A DNA stretch of 64,000 nucleotides, taken from NCBI GenBank assembly GCA_026708265.1, contig JAPOVI010000121.1, positions 1 to 64,000 of the forward strand. The letters are read 5' to 3'. The notes below the pieces were generated by a model. It searched no databases. It was given only the letters and a program-made list of their open reading frames with translations, and was not told the DNA's origin. Of the stretch, positions 17,963 to 26,446 are shown piece by piece. The DNA is from Acidobacteriota bacterium. Its GTDB lineage: Bacteria; Acidobacteriota; Vicinamibacteria; Vicinamibacterales; UBA8438. The stretch's first letter is position 1. The number at the start of each line of letters is the position of its first letter. Position numbers and translations under genes: made by a program.

Positions 17963-18340
17963 ATGAACAGAGCGCTCTGGGCAGGCCAGGTTCTGCTGGC
18001 GGTCGCGTTCCTCGCGGCCGGAGGCTTGAAGCTGGCCACTCCGGCCGCGGACCTGGACGCCTCGATGCCGGAGTTCCCGGCGGGGTTCGGGAGGCTCATC
18101 GGCACGCTGGAGGTGGCGGGAGCGATCGGCGTGGTCGCCCCCGCCGCCACGGGCATCCTGCCGGTGCTGACGCCGGCCGCGGCCGGCGGGCTGGCAGTCA
18201 TCATGGTCGGAGCGGCGTTCACCCACCTCGTCCGGGCCGAGTACCTCCCGACGCTCACCCCGCTCGTGCTGCTGGTGGTGGCGGTGACCGTGCTGTACGG
18301 GCGCCTGAAGCTGCATCCCGTCAGCCCGCGGGCCCGCTGA
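17963..18340 (+). CDS. DoxX-like membrane protein
   Basis: A 125-residue protein with four predicted membrane helices (about 5-25, 45-65, 70-90, 97-115), the DoxX family size and pattern (LLAVAFLAAGGLKL at the start, AAFTHL in the third segment). DoxX proteins are small membrane proteins often linked to quinone or redox-stress functions; no specific role is readable. GAGGAGG lies 5 nt before the ATG. It lies directly after the tRNA gene. Confidence 0.75.
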   Translation: MNRALWAGQVLLAVAFLAAGGLKLATPAADLDASMPEFPAGFGRLIGTLEVAGAIGVVAPAATGILPVLTPAAAGGLAVIMVGAAFTHLVRAEYLPTLTPLVLLVVAVTVLYGRLKLHPVSPRAR

Positions 18341-18450
18341 CGCCCGGCCGCGGAGACGGAAGCACGCCGGCGCCGCCCGGTCGACCGCGCCCCCCCGCGG
18401 ACGCCGGCGAGGGGACCCGTCCGGGCCGAGGACGGCGCGCGGCCGACCCG

Positions 18451-18535
18451 GAGTCTGCGCCGCGAGAACCACCACGCACCGAGCTCCGGGCGCGGGCAGA
18501 CTCCCAACGCGCCCGCAAGGGCGCGCTCGCTCGCG
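18451..18535 (-). repeat. Dispersed repeat with AGTCTGC arms
   Basis: GAGTCTGCGCC (18451-18461) pairs with GCAGACTCC (18495-18503), followed by CAACGCGCCCGCAAGGGCGCGC, the reverse complement of the GCGTTGGG hairpin element at 11231. It lies in the 256-bp gap before the alcohol dehydrogenase gene; a TATGAT hexamer at 18537-18542 follows it directly. Confidence 0.65.
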
Positions 18536-18596
18536 CTATGATCTCCTGTTGCGTGCGGCGACGCGCGCCGGCTCGTCCCGCGCCAGTTCAGCAACG

Positions 18597-19736
18597 ATGA
18601 CGCCGTTCGACTTCCACCTCCCCACACGCCTCGTGTTCGGAGCCGGCGCGATCGACCGGATCGGGGAGTTGGCCCGCGACCACGGCTTCCAGCGGCCGCT
18701 GGTCGTCTCCGATCACGGGCTCGAGGAAGCGGGACACGTGGACCGCGCGCTCGGGCTGCTGCGGAAGTCGGGGATCGAGGGCGAGGTCTTCGACGACTTC
18801 GACGTCAACCCCGACGCGGCGATGGTCGACCGGGGCGTCGCGTTCGCCGCGGACCGCGGCTTCGATTCCGTCATCGGACTCGGCGGCGGCAGCTCGCTCG
18901 ACTGCGCGAAGGCGATCAACCTGCTGCTGACGAACGGCGGCGCGATGGCCGACTACCGCGGCTACGGGCACGCCCGCCGGCCGCTCCTGCCGATGTTCGC
19001 GGTGCCGACGACGGCCGGGACCGGCTCCGAGGCCCAGAGCTACGCCGTCATTGCCGACAGCGCGACGCACATGAAGATGGCGTGCGGCGATCCGAAGCTC
19101 GCCTTCGCCGTCGCCATCCTCGATCCGGAGCTGACGTACTCCCAGCCGCCGGCGGTCACGGCCGCGGCCGGCTTCGACGCGATCGCCCATGCCGTCGAGA
19201 CAGCGGTCACCCGGCGCCGTTCCGCCATCTCCACCCTCTTCTCCCGCGAGGCGTTCCGCCTCCTCGACGGTCACTACCAGCGGGCGCTCGACGAACCCCG
19301 GGACCTGGCGGCCCGCAGTGCGATGCAGCTCGGCGCCTACCACGCCGGCGTGGCGATCGAGCAATCGATGCTCGGCGCCGCCCACGCCTGCGCCAATCCC
19401 CTGACGGCACGCTACGACCTGACCCACGGGGTCGCTCTGGCGATCCTGCTGCCGCACATCGTGCGCTGGAACGCGGAGGGCGGCCCCGATCTCTACGGCG
19501 ACCTCGTCGGACTGGCGGCGGCCGCGGCGGAGGAGGGTGCCGGCGAGTACCTCGCGGCGCGGCTCGCGGCCATCGGCCGGAGCGTAGGATTCCCGGCCGA
19601 CCTGCGGACGGCCGGAGTCCCCGCCGGCGACCTGTCCGTCCTCGCGGAAGCCGCCGGCCAACAGTGGACCGGCACGTTCAACCCGAGGCCATTCGGATCA
19701 CGCGAAGCGTTGGAGGTCTATCGATGCGCGTACTGA
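18597..19736 (+). CDS. Iron-containing alcohol dehydrogenase
   Basis: Group III NAD(P)-dependent alcohol dehydrogenase of 379 residues. It shows the nucleotide motif GGGSSLDCAK (about 100-109), TTAGTGSEAQ, and the metal-binding segments GFDAIAHAVETAV (Asp and His) and AAHACANPL...DLTHG (two His). Length is typical. It ends 13 nt inside the next gene, so the two are probably co-transcribed and coupled. The physiological substrate is unknown. Confidence 0.88.
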   Translation: MTPFDFHLPTRLVFGAGAIDRIGELARDHGFQRPLVVSDHGLEEAGHVDRALGLLRKSGIEGEVFDDFDVNPDAAMVDRGVAFAADRGFDSVIGLGGGSSLDCAKAINLLLTNGGAMADYRGYGHARRPLLPMFAVPTTAGTGSEAQSYAVIADSATHMKMACGDPKLAFAVAILDPELTYSQPPAVTAAAGFDAIAHAVETAVTRRRSAISTLFSREAFRLLDGHYQRALDEPRDLAARSAMQLGAYHAGVAIEQSMLGAAHACANPLTARYDLTHGVALAILLPHIVRWNAEGGPDLYGDLVGLAAAAAEEGAGEYLAARLAAIGRSVGFPADLRTAGVPAGDLSVLAEAAGQQWTGTFNPRPFGSREALEVYRCAY

Positions 19737-20887
19737 GTGACACCCGCCGCCGTGCGCCGGCCGCTCCGAGCCGCGTCGCGGCCACCCTTGCCGTCCTGGT
19801 GCTCGCCGGCGCCGCCGGCGCGGCGGCCCAGCCCGCGGCCCCTGCCGACGCCTGGACGCAGTTCCGCGGTACGCCGGCGCTCACGGGCGCCTCGGAGGCC
19901 GCGGTGCCGGCCGAGCTCGAGCTGCTCTGGACGTTCGAGGCCGGCGAATCCATCGACTCGTCCGCGGCCGTCGTCGACGGCACGGTCTACGTCGGCACCT
20001 ACACCGGCGAGCTGATTGCAGTCGATCTCGAGAGCGGCGCCCCGAAGTGGCGCTACCGGGCCAGCGAGCGTATGGGCATCGGCGAGTCGTCGCCGGCGGT
20101 GAGCGGCGGCCGGGTCTACGTGGGCGACCTCGCCGGCGTGCTGCACGCGGTCGACGCCGAGACCGGGGCGGCCGTCTGGACCTTTGCCACGCAGGGCGAG
20201 ATCAAGTCCTCGCCGGTCGTGTCGGGCGGTCGCGTGCTGGTCGGGTCGTACGACGGCTACCTCTACGGGCTCGACGCAGCGACGGGCGAACTCGCGTGGC
20301 AGGTCGAGACCCAGAACTACGTCCACGCCACCCCGGCCGTCTCCGACGGCATCGCCTACTTCGGAGGCTGCGACGAGACCTTCCACGGCGTCCGCGTCAG
20401 CGACGGCGAGGAGGTCGTCAGCCTGCCGGCCGGCGCCTACACGGCCGCCTCGTCCGCCATCAAGGACGGCCGGGCCTACTTCGGCACTTTCGACAACGAG
20501 GTGCTGGGCCTCGACCTGACGACGCAGGAGATCCTCTGGCGCTACGAGCATCCGCGCCGGCATTTTCCGTTCTACTCGTCGGCCCTCAACGTCGACGGGC
20601 GCGTCGTCATCGGCGGGCGCGACCGGATGGTGCACGCCATCGACGAGCGGACCGGCGAGGCGCTGTGGACCTTCATGACCCGCGCCCGCGTCGACTCGTC
20701 CCCCGCCGCGTCGGACGGCCGGATCTACATCGGGTCGGGCGACGGTCGGCTCTACGTTCTCGATCTCGAGACCGGCGACAAGCTGTGGGAGTTCGACACC
20801 GGCGCTCCGCTGTCGGCCTCGCCCGCGATCGCCGACGGCAAGGTGGTGATCGGCTCGCAGGACGGCGTGCTCTACTGCTTCGGTTGA
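19724..20887 (+). CDS. Secreted PQQ-like beta-propeller protein
   Basis: A 387-residue protein with a signal peptide (about 15-40, ending AAAQPAA) and at least seven PQQ-like blades (for example VDLESGAPKWRYRA, VDAETGAAVWTFAT, LDAATGELAWQVE, LDLETGDKLWEFD). It could be a BamB-like scaffold or a quinoprotein-like redox protein; catalytic PQQ and metal residues of alcohol dehydrogenases are not visible. It overlaps the iron alcohol dehydrogenase gene by 13 nt. Confidence 0.82.
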   Translation: MRVLSDTRRRAPAAPSRVAATLAVLVLAGAAGAAAQPAAPADAWTQFRGTPALTGASEAAVPAELELLWTFEAGESIDSSAAVVDGTVYVGTYTGELIAVDLESGAPKWRYRASERMGIGESSPAVSGGRVYVGDLAGVLHAVDAETGAAVWTFATQGEIKSSPVVSGGRVLVGSYDGYLYGLDAATGELAWQVETQNYVHATPAVSDGIAYFGGCDETFHGVRVSDGEEVVSLPAGAYTAASSAIKDGRAYFGTFDNEVLGLDLTTQEILWRYEHPRRHFPFYSSALNVDGRVVIGGRDRMVHAIDERTGEALWTFMTRARVDSSPAASDGRIYIGSGDGRLYVLDLETGDKLWEFDTGAPLSASPAIADGKVVIGSQDGVLYCFG

Positions 20888-21060
20888 GGGCGCGCAGAAC
20901 GCCCGTGCCCCCGCGCTTACGGGAACGTGAAGGCGCGGGCGGGATCGAAGGCGAGGCCCGGGAGCAGCACCGAGCGAACCCTGCCCCCGGGCCGCGCCCG
21001 CTGAACCTCTCATGCGAATCCCGTGCCAGGAAGGCGGCGCGGAGCGGCGCCGCGGACTGA

Positions 21061-21066
21061 TATAGT
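21061..21066 (+). promoter_or_regulatory. -10 hexamer 6 nt before a start codon
   Basis: TATAGT, then GGCGCG, then the ATG of the radical SAM gene at 21073. With no Shine-Dalgarno upstream, this spacing predicts a leaderless transcript. The same layout is seen at 9363 and 12447 and at the thioesterase gene (24624). Confidence 0.5.
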
Positions 21067-21072
21067 GGCGCG

Positions 21073-22461
21073 ATGAGCCAGACGGCATCGGCGGAGCCTC
21101 CCGGCGCGGCGGAAGCGCCCGGCGCAACCGGGGTCGGCGACGCGCCGGAGGCGCCCGGCGCGACGGAGGTCGGCAGCTACTTCGTCGCCAACTATCCCCC
21201 GTTCTCCACCTGGACGACGGACGCGGTCGAGGCAGCGGCGCGGCCCGCGCTGGCCACGCCCGCTCCGCCCGGCGTGCCGCTCGGCTTGTATCTGCACATC
21301 CCCTTCTGCCGCAAGCGCTGCCATTTCTGCTACTTCCGGGTCTACACGGACAAGAACGCGGCCGAGGTGCAGTCGTACCTCGACGTGCTGGGGCGCGAGT
21401 GGGAGCTGTACGCCGATCAGCCGGCCATCGCCGGCCGCCCGCTCGACTTCGTCTACTTCGGCGGCGGGACGCCGTCGTTCCTCTCCGTCCGGCAACTCCG
21501 CAGCCTCGTCGACCGGCTGTCGGCCGTCACCCCCTGGACGAACGCGAGCGAGATCACGTTCGAGTGTGAGCCGGGAACGCTGACCGAGTCGAAGCTGGCC
21601 GCCATCCGCGAGATGGGCGTGACGCGGCTCAGCCTCGGCGTCGAGCACTTCGACGACCAGATGCTGGAGATCAACGGCCGCGCGCACCGGTCGGCGGAGA
21701 TCTTCCGGGCCTACGCCTTTGCCCGCTCGGTCGGCTTCCCGCAGATCAACATCGACCTCATCGCCGGCATGCTCGGCGAGAGCGACGACAAGTGGCGGGC
21801 GACCGTCGAGAAGGTCGTCGCGCTCGATCCGGACAGCGTCACCATCTACCAGATGGAGCTGCCCTTCAACACGACGATCAGCAGCGATCTGCTCCACGGG
21901 AACGGGCAGTTCCAGCAGACGGTGGCCCCCTGGTCGACGAAGCGGCGCTGGGTCGACGAGGCGTTCGCCGAGCTCGAGCGCGCCGGCTTCACGATCGGCA
22001 GCGCTTACACCGCGGTGAAGGATCCGTCGCGCACGCGCTTCGTGTACCGCGACCGGCTCTGGCAGGGAGCCGACCTGGCGGGGCTCGGCGTGGCCTCGTT
22101 CGGGCACGTCAACGGCGTCCACATGCAGAACCTCGACTCGTGGGGGGCCTACGCGGCGGCCATCGAGGCGGGGCGCATTCCGTTGAATCGCGCCTACCGG
22201 CCGACCGACGAGGAACGCCTCATCCGCGAACTGGTGCTGCAGCTCAAGCTGGGCTCCATCCGCCCGACCTACTTCCGCGAGAAGTACGGCGTCGACGTCC
22301 GGGAGCGCTTCACCGATCCGCTCGCGTCCCTGGACCGCGACGGCTACCTCGACGAGTCGTCACCCGAAACCGTGCGCCTATCGCGCGGCGGCCTGCTGCG
22401 CGTCGACAGCCTGCTCCCCCGCTTCTTCCTGCCCGCCCACACCGACATCCGCTACACGTAG
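21073..22461 (+). CDS. HemN/HemW-like radical SAM protein
   Basis: A 462-residue protein with LYLHIPFC-RKR-C-HF-C (CxxxCxxC: Cys79, Cys83, Cys86), YFGGGTPSFL around 131, GVTRLSLGVEHFDD, INIDLIAGMLGE and a HemN C-terminal domain. The fold is that of coproporphyrinogen III dehydrogenase relatives, but HemN-like proteins also include haem-binding HemW, haem-cleaving enzymes and C-methylases. It opens a tight gene group with a chorismate-lyase-like protein, a halogenase-like flavoprotein, a thioesterase and a CoA ligase, so a tailoring role is more likely than haem synthesis. The N-terminal 35 residues are Ala/Gly/Pro-rich. Confidence 0.82.
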   Translation: MSQTASAEPPGAAEAPGATGVGDAPEAPGATEVGSYFVANYPPFSTWTTDAVEAAARPALATPAPPGVPLGLYLHIPFCRKRCHFCYFRVYTDKNAAEVQSYLDVLGREWELYADQPAIAGRPLDFVYFGGGTPSFLSVRQLRSLVDRLSAVTPWTNASEITFECEPGTLTESKLAAIREMGVTRLSLGVEHFDDQMLEINGRAHRSAEIFRAYAFARSVGFPQINIDLIAGMLGESDDKWRATVEKVVALDPDSVTIYQMELPFNTTISSDLLHGNGQFQQTVAPWSTKRRWVDEAFAELERAGFTIGSAYTAVKDPSRTRFVYRDRLWQGADLAGLGVASFGHVNGVHMQNLDSWGAYAAAIEAGRIPLNRAYRPTDEERLIRELVLQLKLGSIRPTYFREKYGVDVRERFTDPLASLDRDGYLDESSPETVRLSRGGLLRVDSLLPRFFLPAHTDIRYT

Positions 22462-22519
22462 GCGCACCTCCGGGGCGCGGTGTGAGGCTCCATCTCCCCG
22501 CGGCCGTGACCGACCGCCG

Positions 22520-23086
22520 ATGACCACCGAGCCGCCAGGCGCGGAGCCGCGAAGCGAGGGGTTGCTCTACCCCCTCGACCTGGTCTACGAGCGCGCCGGC
22601 ATCGAGATCCCGCGCGTGGAGGTGGTGGCGCCGGACGACATCCCGCTCCCCTACCGCTCGCTGCTCGCGCACGACCTCGACATGACGCTGACGCTGGAAC
22701 GGCACTTCGGCGGCCGGGTCGTGCTGCGGCCGCTGTCGACGTTCACGCTGGGCGAGTCCTACTTCCGGCGCGTGCTGCTGGTGCAGGAGTACGCCGGCCA
22801 GCCGGTCGAGATGGGGGCGATCCGGATGCGGCTCGACGCGTTCAGCGACGAGATTCGCGGGCAGATCCTGAACAACGAGGTCCCCCTGGGACGCATCCTG
22901 CGCGAGGGTCGCTTCGAGTACGAAAGCCACGTCAAGGCCTTCCTGCGCGTGACTCCGAACGCGGAGATGATGGGCGTCTTCTGGATGCGCGAGTCGCGCC
23001 CCCTCTACGGGCGGCGCACCGAGGTCCTGCACGGAGGGGCGCGCATCGGGGACATCGTCGAGGTGCTCCCGCTCGTGATGCGATAA
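22520..23086 (+). CDS. Chorismate pyruvate-lyase-like protein (UbiC/DUF98 fold)
   Basis: Likely releases pyruvate from chorismate to give 4-hydroxybenzoate. The 188-residue protein aligns by eye with UbiC: SYFRRVLL (Arg84, equivalent to the substrate-binding Arg of RYWLREILL), VPLGRIL at 121-127 (UbiC TPLGRYL), YGRRTEV (UbiC WGRRSRL) and a C-terminal Glu181 in VEVLP (UbiC catalytic Glu in TELFLP). Overall similarity is low, so a related reaction on chorismate is possible. It lies 58 nt after the radical SAM gene and 8 nt before the halogenase-like gene. Confidence 0.7.
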   Translation: MTTEPPGAEPRSEGLLYPLDLVYERAGIEIPRVEVVAPDDIPLPYRSLLAHDLDMTLTLERHFGGRVVLRPLSTFTLGESYFRRVLLVQEYAGQPVEMGAIRMRLDAFSDEIRGQILNNEVPLGRILREGRFEYESHVKAFLRVTPNAEMMGVFWMRESRPLYGRRTEVLHGGARIGDIVEVLPLVMR

Positions 23087-23087
23087 T
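23082..23087 (+). promoter_or_regulatory. -10-like hexamer 7 nt before the halogenase start
   Basis: GATAAT overlaps the chorismate-lyase stop codon and lies 7 nt before the ATG at 23095, with no Shine-Dalgarno between. It could give a leaderless transcript or be chance. Confidence 0.35.
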
Positions 23088-23094
23088 CGATTCG

Positions 23095-24360
23095 ATGGGC
23101 ACCGGGCAGCGCTACGACTGCGTGGTCATCGGCGGCGGACCCGCGGGGGCCACCGCGGGGACGGTGCTGGCGCAGCACGGCCGGCGCGTCGCGGTGCTGG
23201 AGCGGGAGGCCTTCCCCCGCTACCACATCGGCGAGTCGCTGATGCCGTACACCTGGTTCACGTTCGAGCGGCTCGGGGTACTCGACTGGTTCGAGGAGGC
23301 GGCCTGCCCGAAGAAGTACAGCGTGCAGTTCGTCTCGACGACGGGGAAGGTCTCGCAGCCGTTCTACTTCTTCGAGACGATCAAGCACGCCTGCTCGACG
23401 ACCTGGCAGGTGCGGCGCAGCGACTTCGACCGGATGCTGCTCGACAACGCGCGGGCCAGGGGCGCTGACGTGCTGCAGGGAGTCGCCGTTCGCGAGCTGC
23501 TGACCGACGGCGGCCGCGCCGTCGGGGTGCGGGCCGACGTGGCGGGCGGCGGGTCGGAGACCTTCCGCGCCGACGCAGTCATCGACGCCTCCGGGCGCGA
23601 CACGTTCCTGGCCTCGAAGCTCGGCTGGAAGCGCCGCGACCCCGACCTCACGAAGATCGCCATCTTCACCTACTACCGCGGCGCGAAGCGCGACCCGGGA
23701 CTCGACGAAGGGGCGACCACGGTCGCCTACATCCCGGAGAAGGGCTGGTTCTGGTACATCCCGCTGCCGGACGACGTCGTCAGCGTCGGCGTCGTCGCCG
23801 AGGCGGACTACCTGTACCGCGACACGCGGGACCCGGAAGCGATCTTCGCGCGCGAGGCGGCCGACTGCATCTGGATCGAGGACCACCTCCGCGGCGGCAC
23901 GCGGGTGGAGCCGGTGCGCGTGACCGGAGAGTTCAGCTACCGCGCCGAGGCGATCGGCGGCGACGGCTTCTGCTTGGCCGGCGATGCGTTCTCGTTCCTC
24001 GACCCGGTCTTCTCCACCGGCCTCTTCATGGCCCTCAAGAGCGGGGAGATGGCCGCCGACGCCGTCCATCGCGGCCTCGAAGCCGGCGCGGGCGGGGTGA
24101 CCGCGGCGACGTTCGCCGACTACGAGCGCGACATGCGCTGGGCGCTCGACCAGTTCCGGCAGCTCGTCCTGTCGTTCTACAACCAGTCCTTCAGCTTCCG
24201 CGACTTCATCCGGGCCCACCCCGACCTCCACCCGCGGCTGGTCGACGCCCTGGTCGGCAACGTCTTCGCGGACCTCGGCCCCCTGTTCGACGCCCTGCGG
24301 GAATTCTCGGCCCGCACGTCGCGCGCGGCACCGGCCGTGCCTGCCGCGAGCCGCACGTAA
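23095..24360 (+). CDS. Flavin-dependent halogenase-like oxidoreductase
   Basis: A 421-residue FAD enzyme. The nucleotide motif is GGGPAG (13-18); the halogenase signature WxWxIP is present as WFWYIP (218-223) followed by SVGVV; YHIGESLMP follows the first strand; and PKKYSVQF (Lys73/Lys74) falls where phenol/pyrrole halogenases such as PltA have the catalytic Lys. The second FAD motif GDAFSFLDPVFSTG is also present. Placement after a chorismate-lyase-like gene suggests a 4-hydroxybenzoate-type substrate. The same motifs occur in some non-halogenating hydroxylases and reductases, so halogenation is a hypothesis. Confidence 0.75.
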   Translation: MGTGQRYDCVVIGGGPAGATAGTVLAQHGRRVAVLEREAFPRYHIGESLMPYTWFTFERLGVLDWFEEAACPKKYSVQFVSTTGKVSQPFYFFETIKHACSTTWQVRRSDFDRMLLDNARARGADVLQGVAVRELLTDGGRAVGVRADVAGGGSETFRADAVIDASGRDTFLASKLGWKRRDPDLTKIAIFTYYRGAKRDPGLDEGATTVAYIPEKGWFWYIPLPDDVVSVGVVAEADYLYRDTRDPEAIFAREAADCIWIEDHLRGGTRVEPVRVTGEFSYRAEAIGGDGFCLAGDAFSFLDPVFSTGLFMALKSGEMAADAVHRGLEAGAGGVTAATFADYERDMRWALDQFRQLVLSFYNQSFSFRDFIRAHPDLHPRLVDALVGNVFADLGPLFDALREFSARTSRAAPAVPAASRT

Positions 24361-24635
24361 GCCGAACACCGGCCGATAGCCCCGGCCGCCTTGCCGGCGA
24401 GCCGGAGCCGGCTGAATCGTCCCCCGTCGCGCAGCCTCCCGGACCAGCGGGCGGGGATGTCGTCCGCGGTGCGGCAGGCGAGGCCAAGCCCGAACCGGCG
24501 ATGCCCGAACCGGCGACGTTGGTGTCGCAGCGTCTCTGGTGCATCGCCATCTCGGGCCCACGCCGCTCCGCGTGGCCGCGGCGCTGACGGCCGGCTGCGC
24601 AAGGGGGGCCGGCAGCGCCGGAATAGAATGTGCGC

Positions 24636-25061
24636 GTGGCGAGCGAGTACCGGCTGCGACGGCGTGTGCAGTTCCACGAGACCGACACGGCCGGCATCGT
24701 GCACTTCTCCTGGTTCTACCGCTACATGGAGGAGGCGGAGCACGCGCTCTGGCGATCCGTCGGCCTCAGCATCGCGCCGCGGCATGCCACCGTCGGCTTT
24801 CCGCGCGTCGCCGCTTCCTTCGACTTCCACCGCCCGTTGCGGTTCGAGGACGAGTTCGAGGTGCACATCCGCATCGCAAGGGTCGGCCAGAAGTCGATTC
24901 GTTACGCCACCGAGGTGACGAAGGACGGACACTCCGTCGCGACCGGCAGCCTGACCGTGGCATGCATCGACAAGCGGCCGGGCGCGCCGTTCCGGTCGAC
25001 GCCGATCCCGTCGGAGATCGCCGAGCGCTTCGAGGTCGCGCTGCCCGCCCCCGACGCCTGA
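24636..25061 (+). CDS. 4-hydroxybenzoyl-CoA thioesterase-family hotdog protein
   Basis: Acyl-CoA or aryl-CoA thioesterase of 141 residues. ETDTAGIVHFSWFYRYMEEA contains the catalytic Asp of the 4HBT/YbgC type, followed by FPRVAASFDFHRPLRFEDEF. The GTG start at 24636 lies 6 nt after TAGAAT (24624-24629), a leaderless arrangement; GTG 24630 is the alternative. It ends 2 nt before the ligase gene, with which it would act: CoA activation followed by hydrolysis or transfer of an aryl group. Confidence 0.82.
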   Translation: MASEYRLRRRVQFHETDTAGIVHFSWFYRYMEEAEHALWRSVGLSIAPRHATVGFPRVAASFDFHRPLRFEDEFEVHIRIARVGQKSIRYATEVTKDGHSVATGSLTVACIDKRPGAPFRSTPIPSEIAERFEVALPAPDA

Positions 25062-25063
25062 AC

Positions 25064-26446
25064 GTGCCGCGCGAATCGGAACCGCCCCACGCCAAGCCGA
25101 TGCTCCCGCGCAGTGCCAGGCCGCCGGACGAGGAATGCCTGCCGCGCGCGACGCTGGTGGCCCGGCAGGGCGAGCGGCTACAGTCCCTCCTCCGGATCGT
25201 GTCCGAGAGCAACGACTTCTACCGCCGCAAGTTGGCCGTCGCGGGGATCGACGTCGCCCGGCTGACCTTGCCCGCGGATCTCGACACCCTGCCGTTCACG
25301 ACCAAGGCCGAGCTGATCGCCGACCAGGCGGCTTCGCCGCCGTGGGGGACCGTGCCGACCGAGCCGCTCGAGCGCTACACGCGCTACAGCCAGACGTCCT
25401 CGACCACGGGCCGGCCGCTCCGCTGGATAGACACACCCGAGAGCTGGCAATGGATGCTCGACTGCTGGAAGGCGGTCTTCCGCGCGGCGGGCGTCTCCGA
25501 TCGGGACAGGGTCTTCTTCCCCTTCTCGTTCGGGCCGTTTCTGGGCTTCTGGACCGCGTTCGACGCGGCGACGCAGATCGGCGCGCACGCGATTCCGGCC
25601 GGCGGGATGACGAGCGCGCAACGGCTGGGTCTGATCGAGGCGCTCGCGCCGACGGTCGTCTGCTGCACCCCGACCTACGCGCTGCGTCTTCTCGACGTGG
25701 CGCGCGAGGGTACCGGCCCCGACCCGCTGGCAGCGCGGACCGTCCGCGTAATCATCGTCGCCGGCGAGCCCGGCGGCAGCATCCCCGCGACGCGCCGGCG
25801 CATCGAGCGCGGCTGGGGGGCCCGGGTCATCGACCACCACGGCCTGACCGAGGTGGGGCCGATCAGCTTCGAGTGCCTGGAGGGACCCGGCTACGTCCAC
25901 GTGAACGAGTGCGAGTACATCGCCGAGGTCGTCGATCCCGCAACGGGCGACCCGGTCCCCGACGGCCGGCAGGGCGAGCTCGTGATCACCAACCTCGGGC
26001 GCACGGCAAGTCCCGTCATCCGCTACCGTACGCGCGATCTCGTGGTCCGCACCGGGGAGCCGTGCGCCTGCGGCCGGACGTTGGCCCGCCTCGCCGGCGG
26101 CGTGGTAGCGCGCGCGGACGACATGGTGAGCGTACGCGGCGTCAACGTCTACCCGGCGGCGGTGGAGTCGGTGTTGCGCACCATCGACGCGATCGTCGAG
26201 TTCCGCTGCACGGTGCGGGCGACGGGCCCGCAAGCGGCGATCGAGGTGGAGATCGAGGTGGGAGCCGGCGCGGACGCGGGCGCGACCGCCGAGCTGGCGG
26301 GCCGCCGCCTGCGGGAAGCCCTCGGGCTGCGGGTGCCCGTCGCGCCGGTGGCGCCGGCGACGCTGCCGCGGTTCGAGATGAAGGCGCGCCGCTTCGTCGT
26401 CGAACGGGCGGACCGAGGACCGCAAGAACAAGGAAATGTCCAATGA
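25064..26446 (+). CDS. Phenylacetate-CoA ligase-like adenylate-forming enzyme
   Basis: Activates an (aryl)carboxylate with ATP and probably transfers it to CoA. The 460-residue protein has SSTTGRPLRW (P-loop type, about 112-121), VIIVAGEPGG, HHGLTEVGPISFEC (core motif), RYRTRDLV and the zinc-binding CACGRTLARL of PaaK relatives, then a complete C-terminal subdomain (VNVYPAAVE, LPRFEMKARRF). GTG 25064 lies 2 nt after the thioesterase stop; ATG 25100 is an alternative. It overlaps the VOC gene by 4 nt (ATGA). The likely substrate is the aryl acid made by the upstream genes. Confidence 0.83.
   Translation: MPRESEPPHAKPMLPRSARPPDEECLPRATLVARQGERLQSLLRIVSESNDFYRRKLAVAGIDVARLTLPADLDTLPFTTKAELIADQAASPPWGTVPTEPLERYTRYSQTSSTTGRPLRWIDTPESWQWMLDCWKAVFRAAGVSDRDRVFFPFSFGPFLGFWTAFDAATQIGAHAIPAGGMTSAQRLGLIEALAPTVVCCTPTYALRLLDVAREGTGPDPLAARTVRVIIVAGEPGGSIPATRRRIERGWGARVIDHHGLTEVGPISFECLEGPGYVHVNECEYIAEVVDPATGDPVPDGRQGELVITNLGRTASPVIRYRTRDLVVRTGEPCACGRTLARLAGGVVARADDMVSVRGVNVYPAAVESVLRTIDAIVEFRCTVRATGPQAAIEVEIEVGAGADAGATAELAGRRLREALGLRVPVAPVAPATLPRFEMKARRFVVERADRGPQEQGNVQ

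Noticed and set aside
21073-22461. Oxygen-independent coproporphyrinogen oxidase (HemN proper)
   Set aside because: The surrounding genes are not haem-synthesis genes and HemN-like folds serve many reactions, so only the family is claimed.
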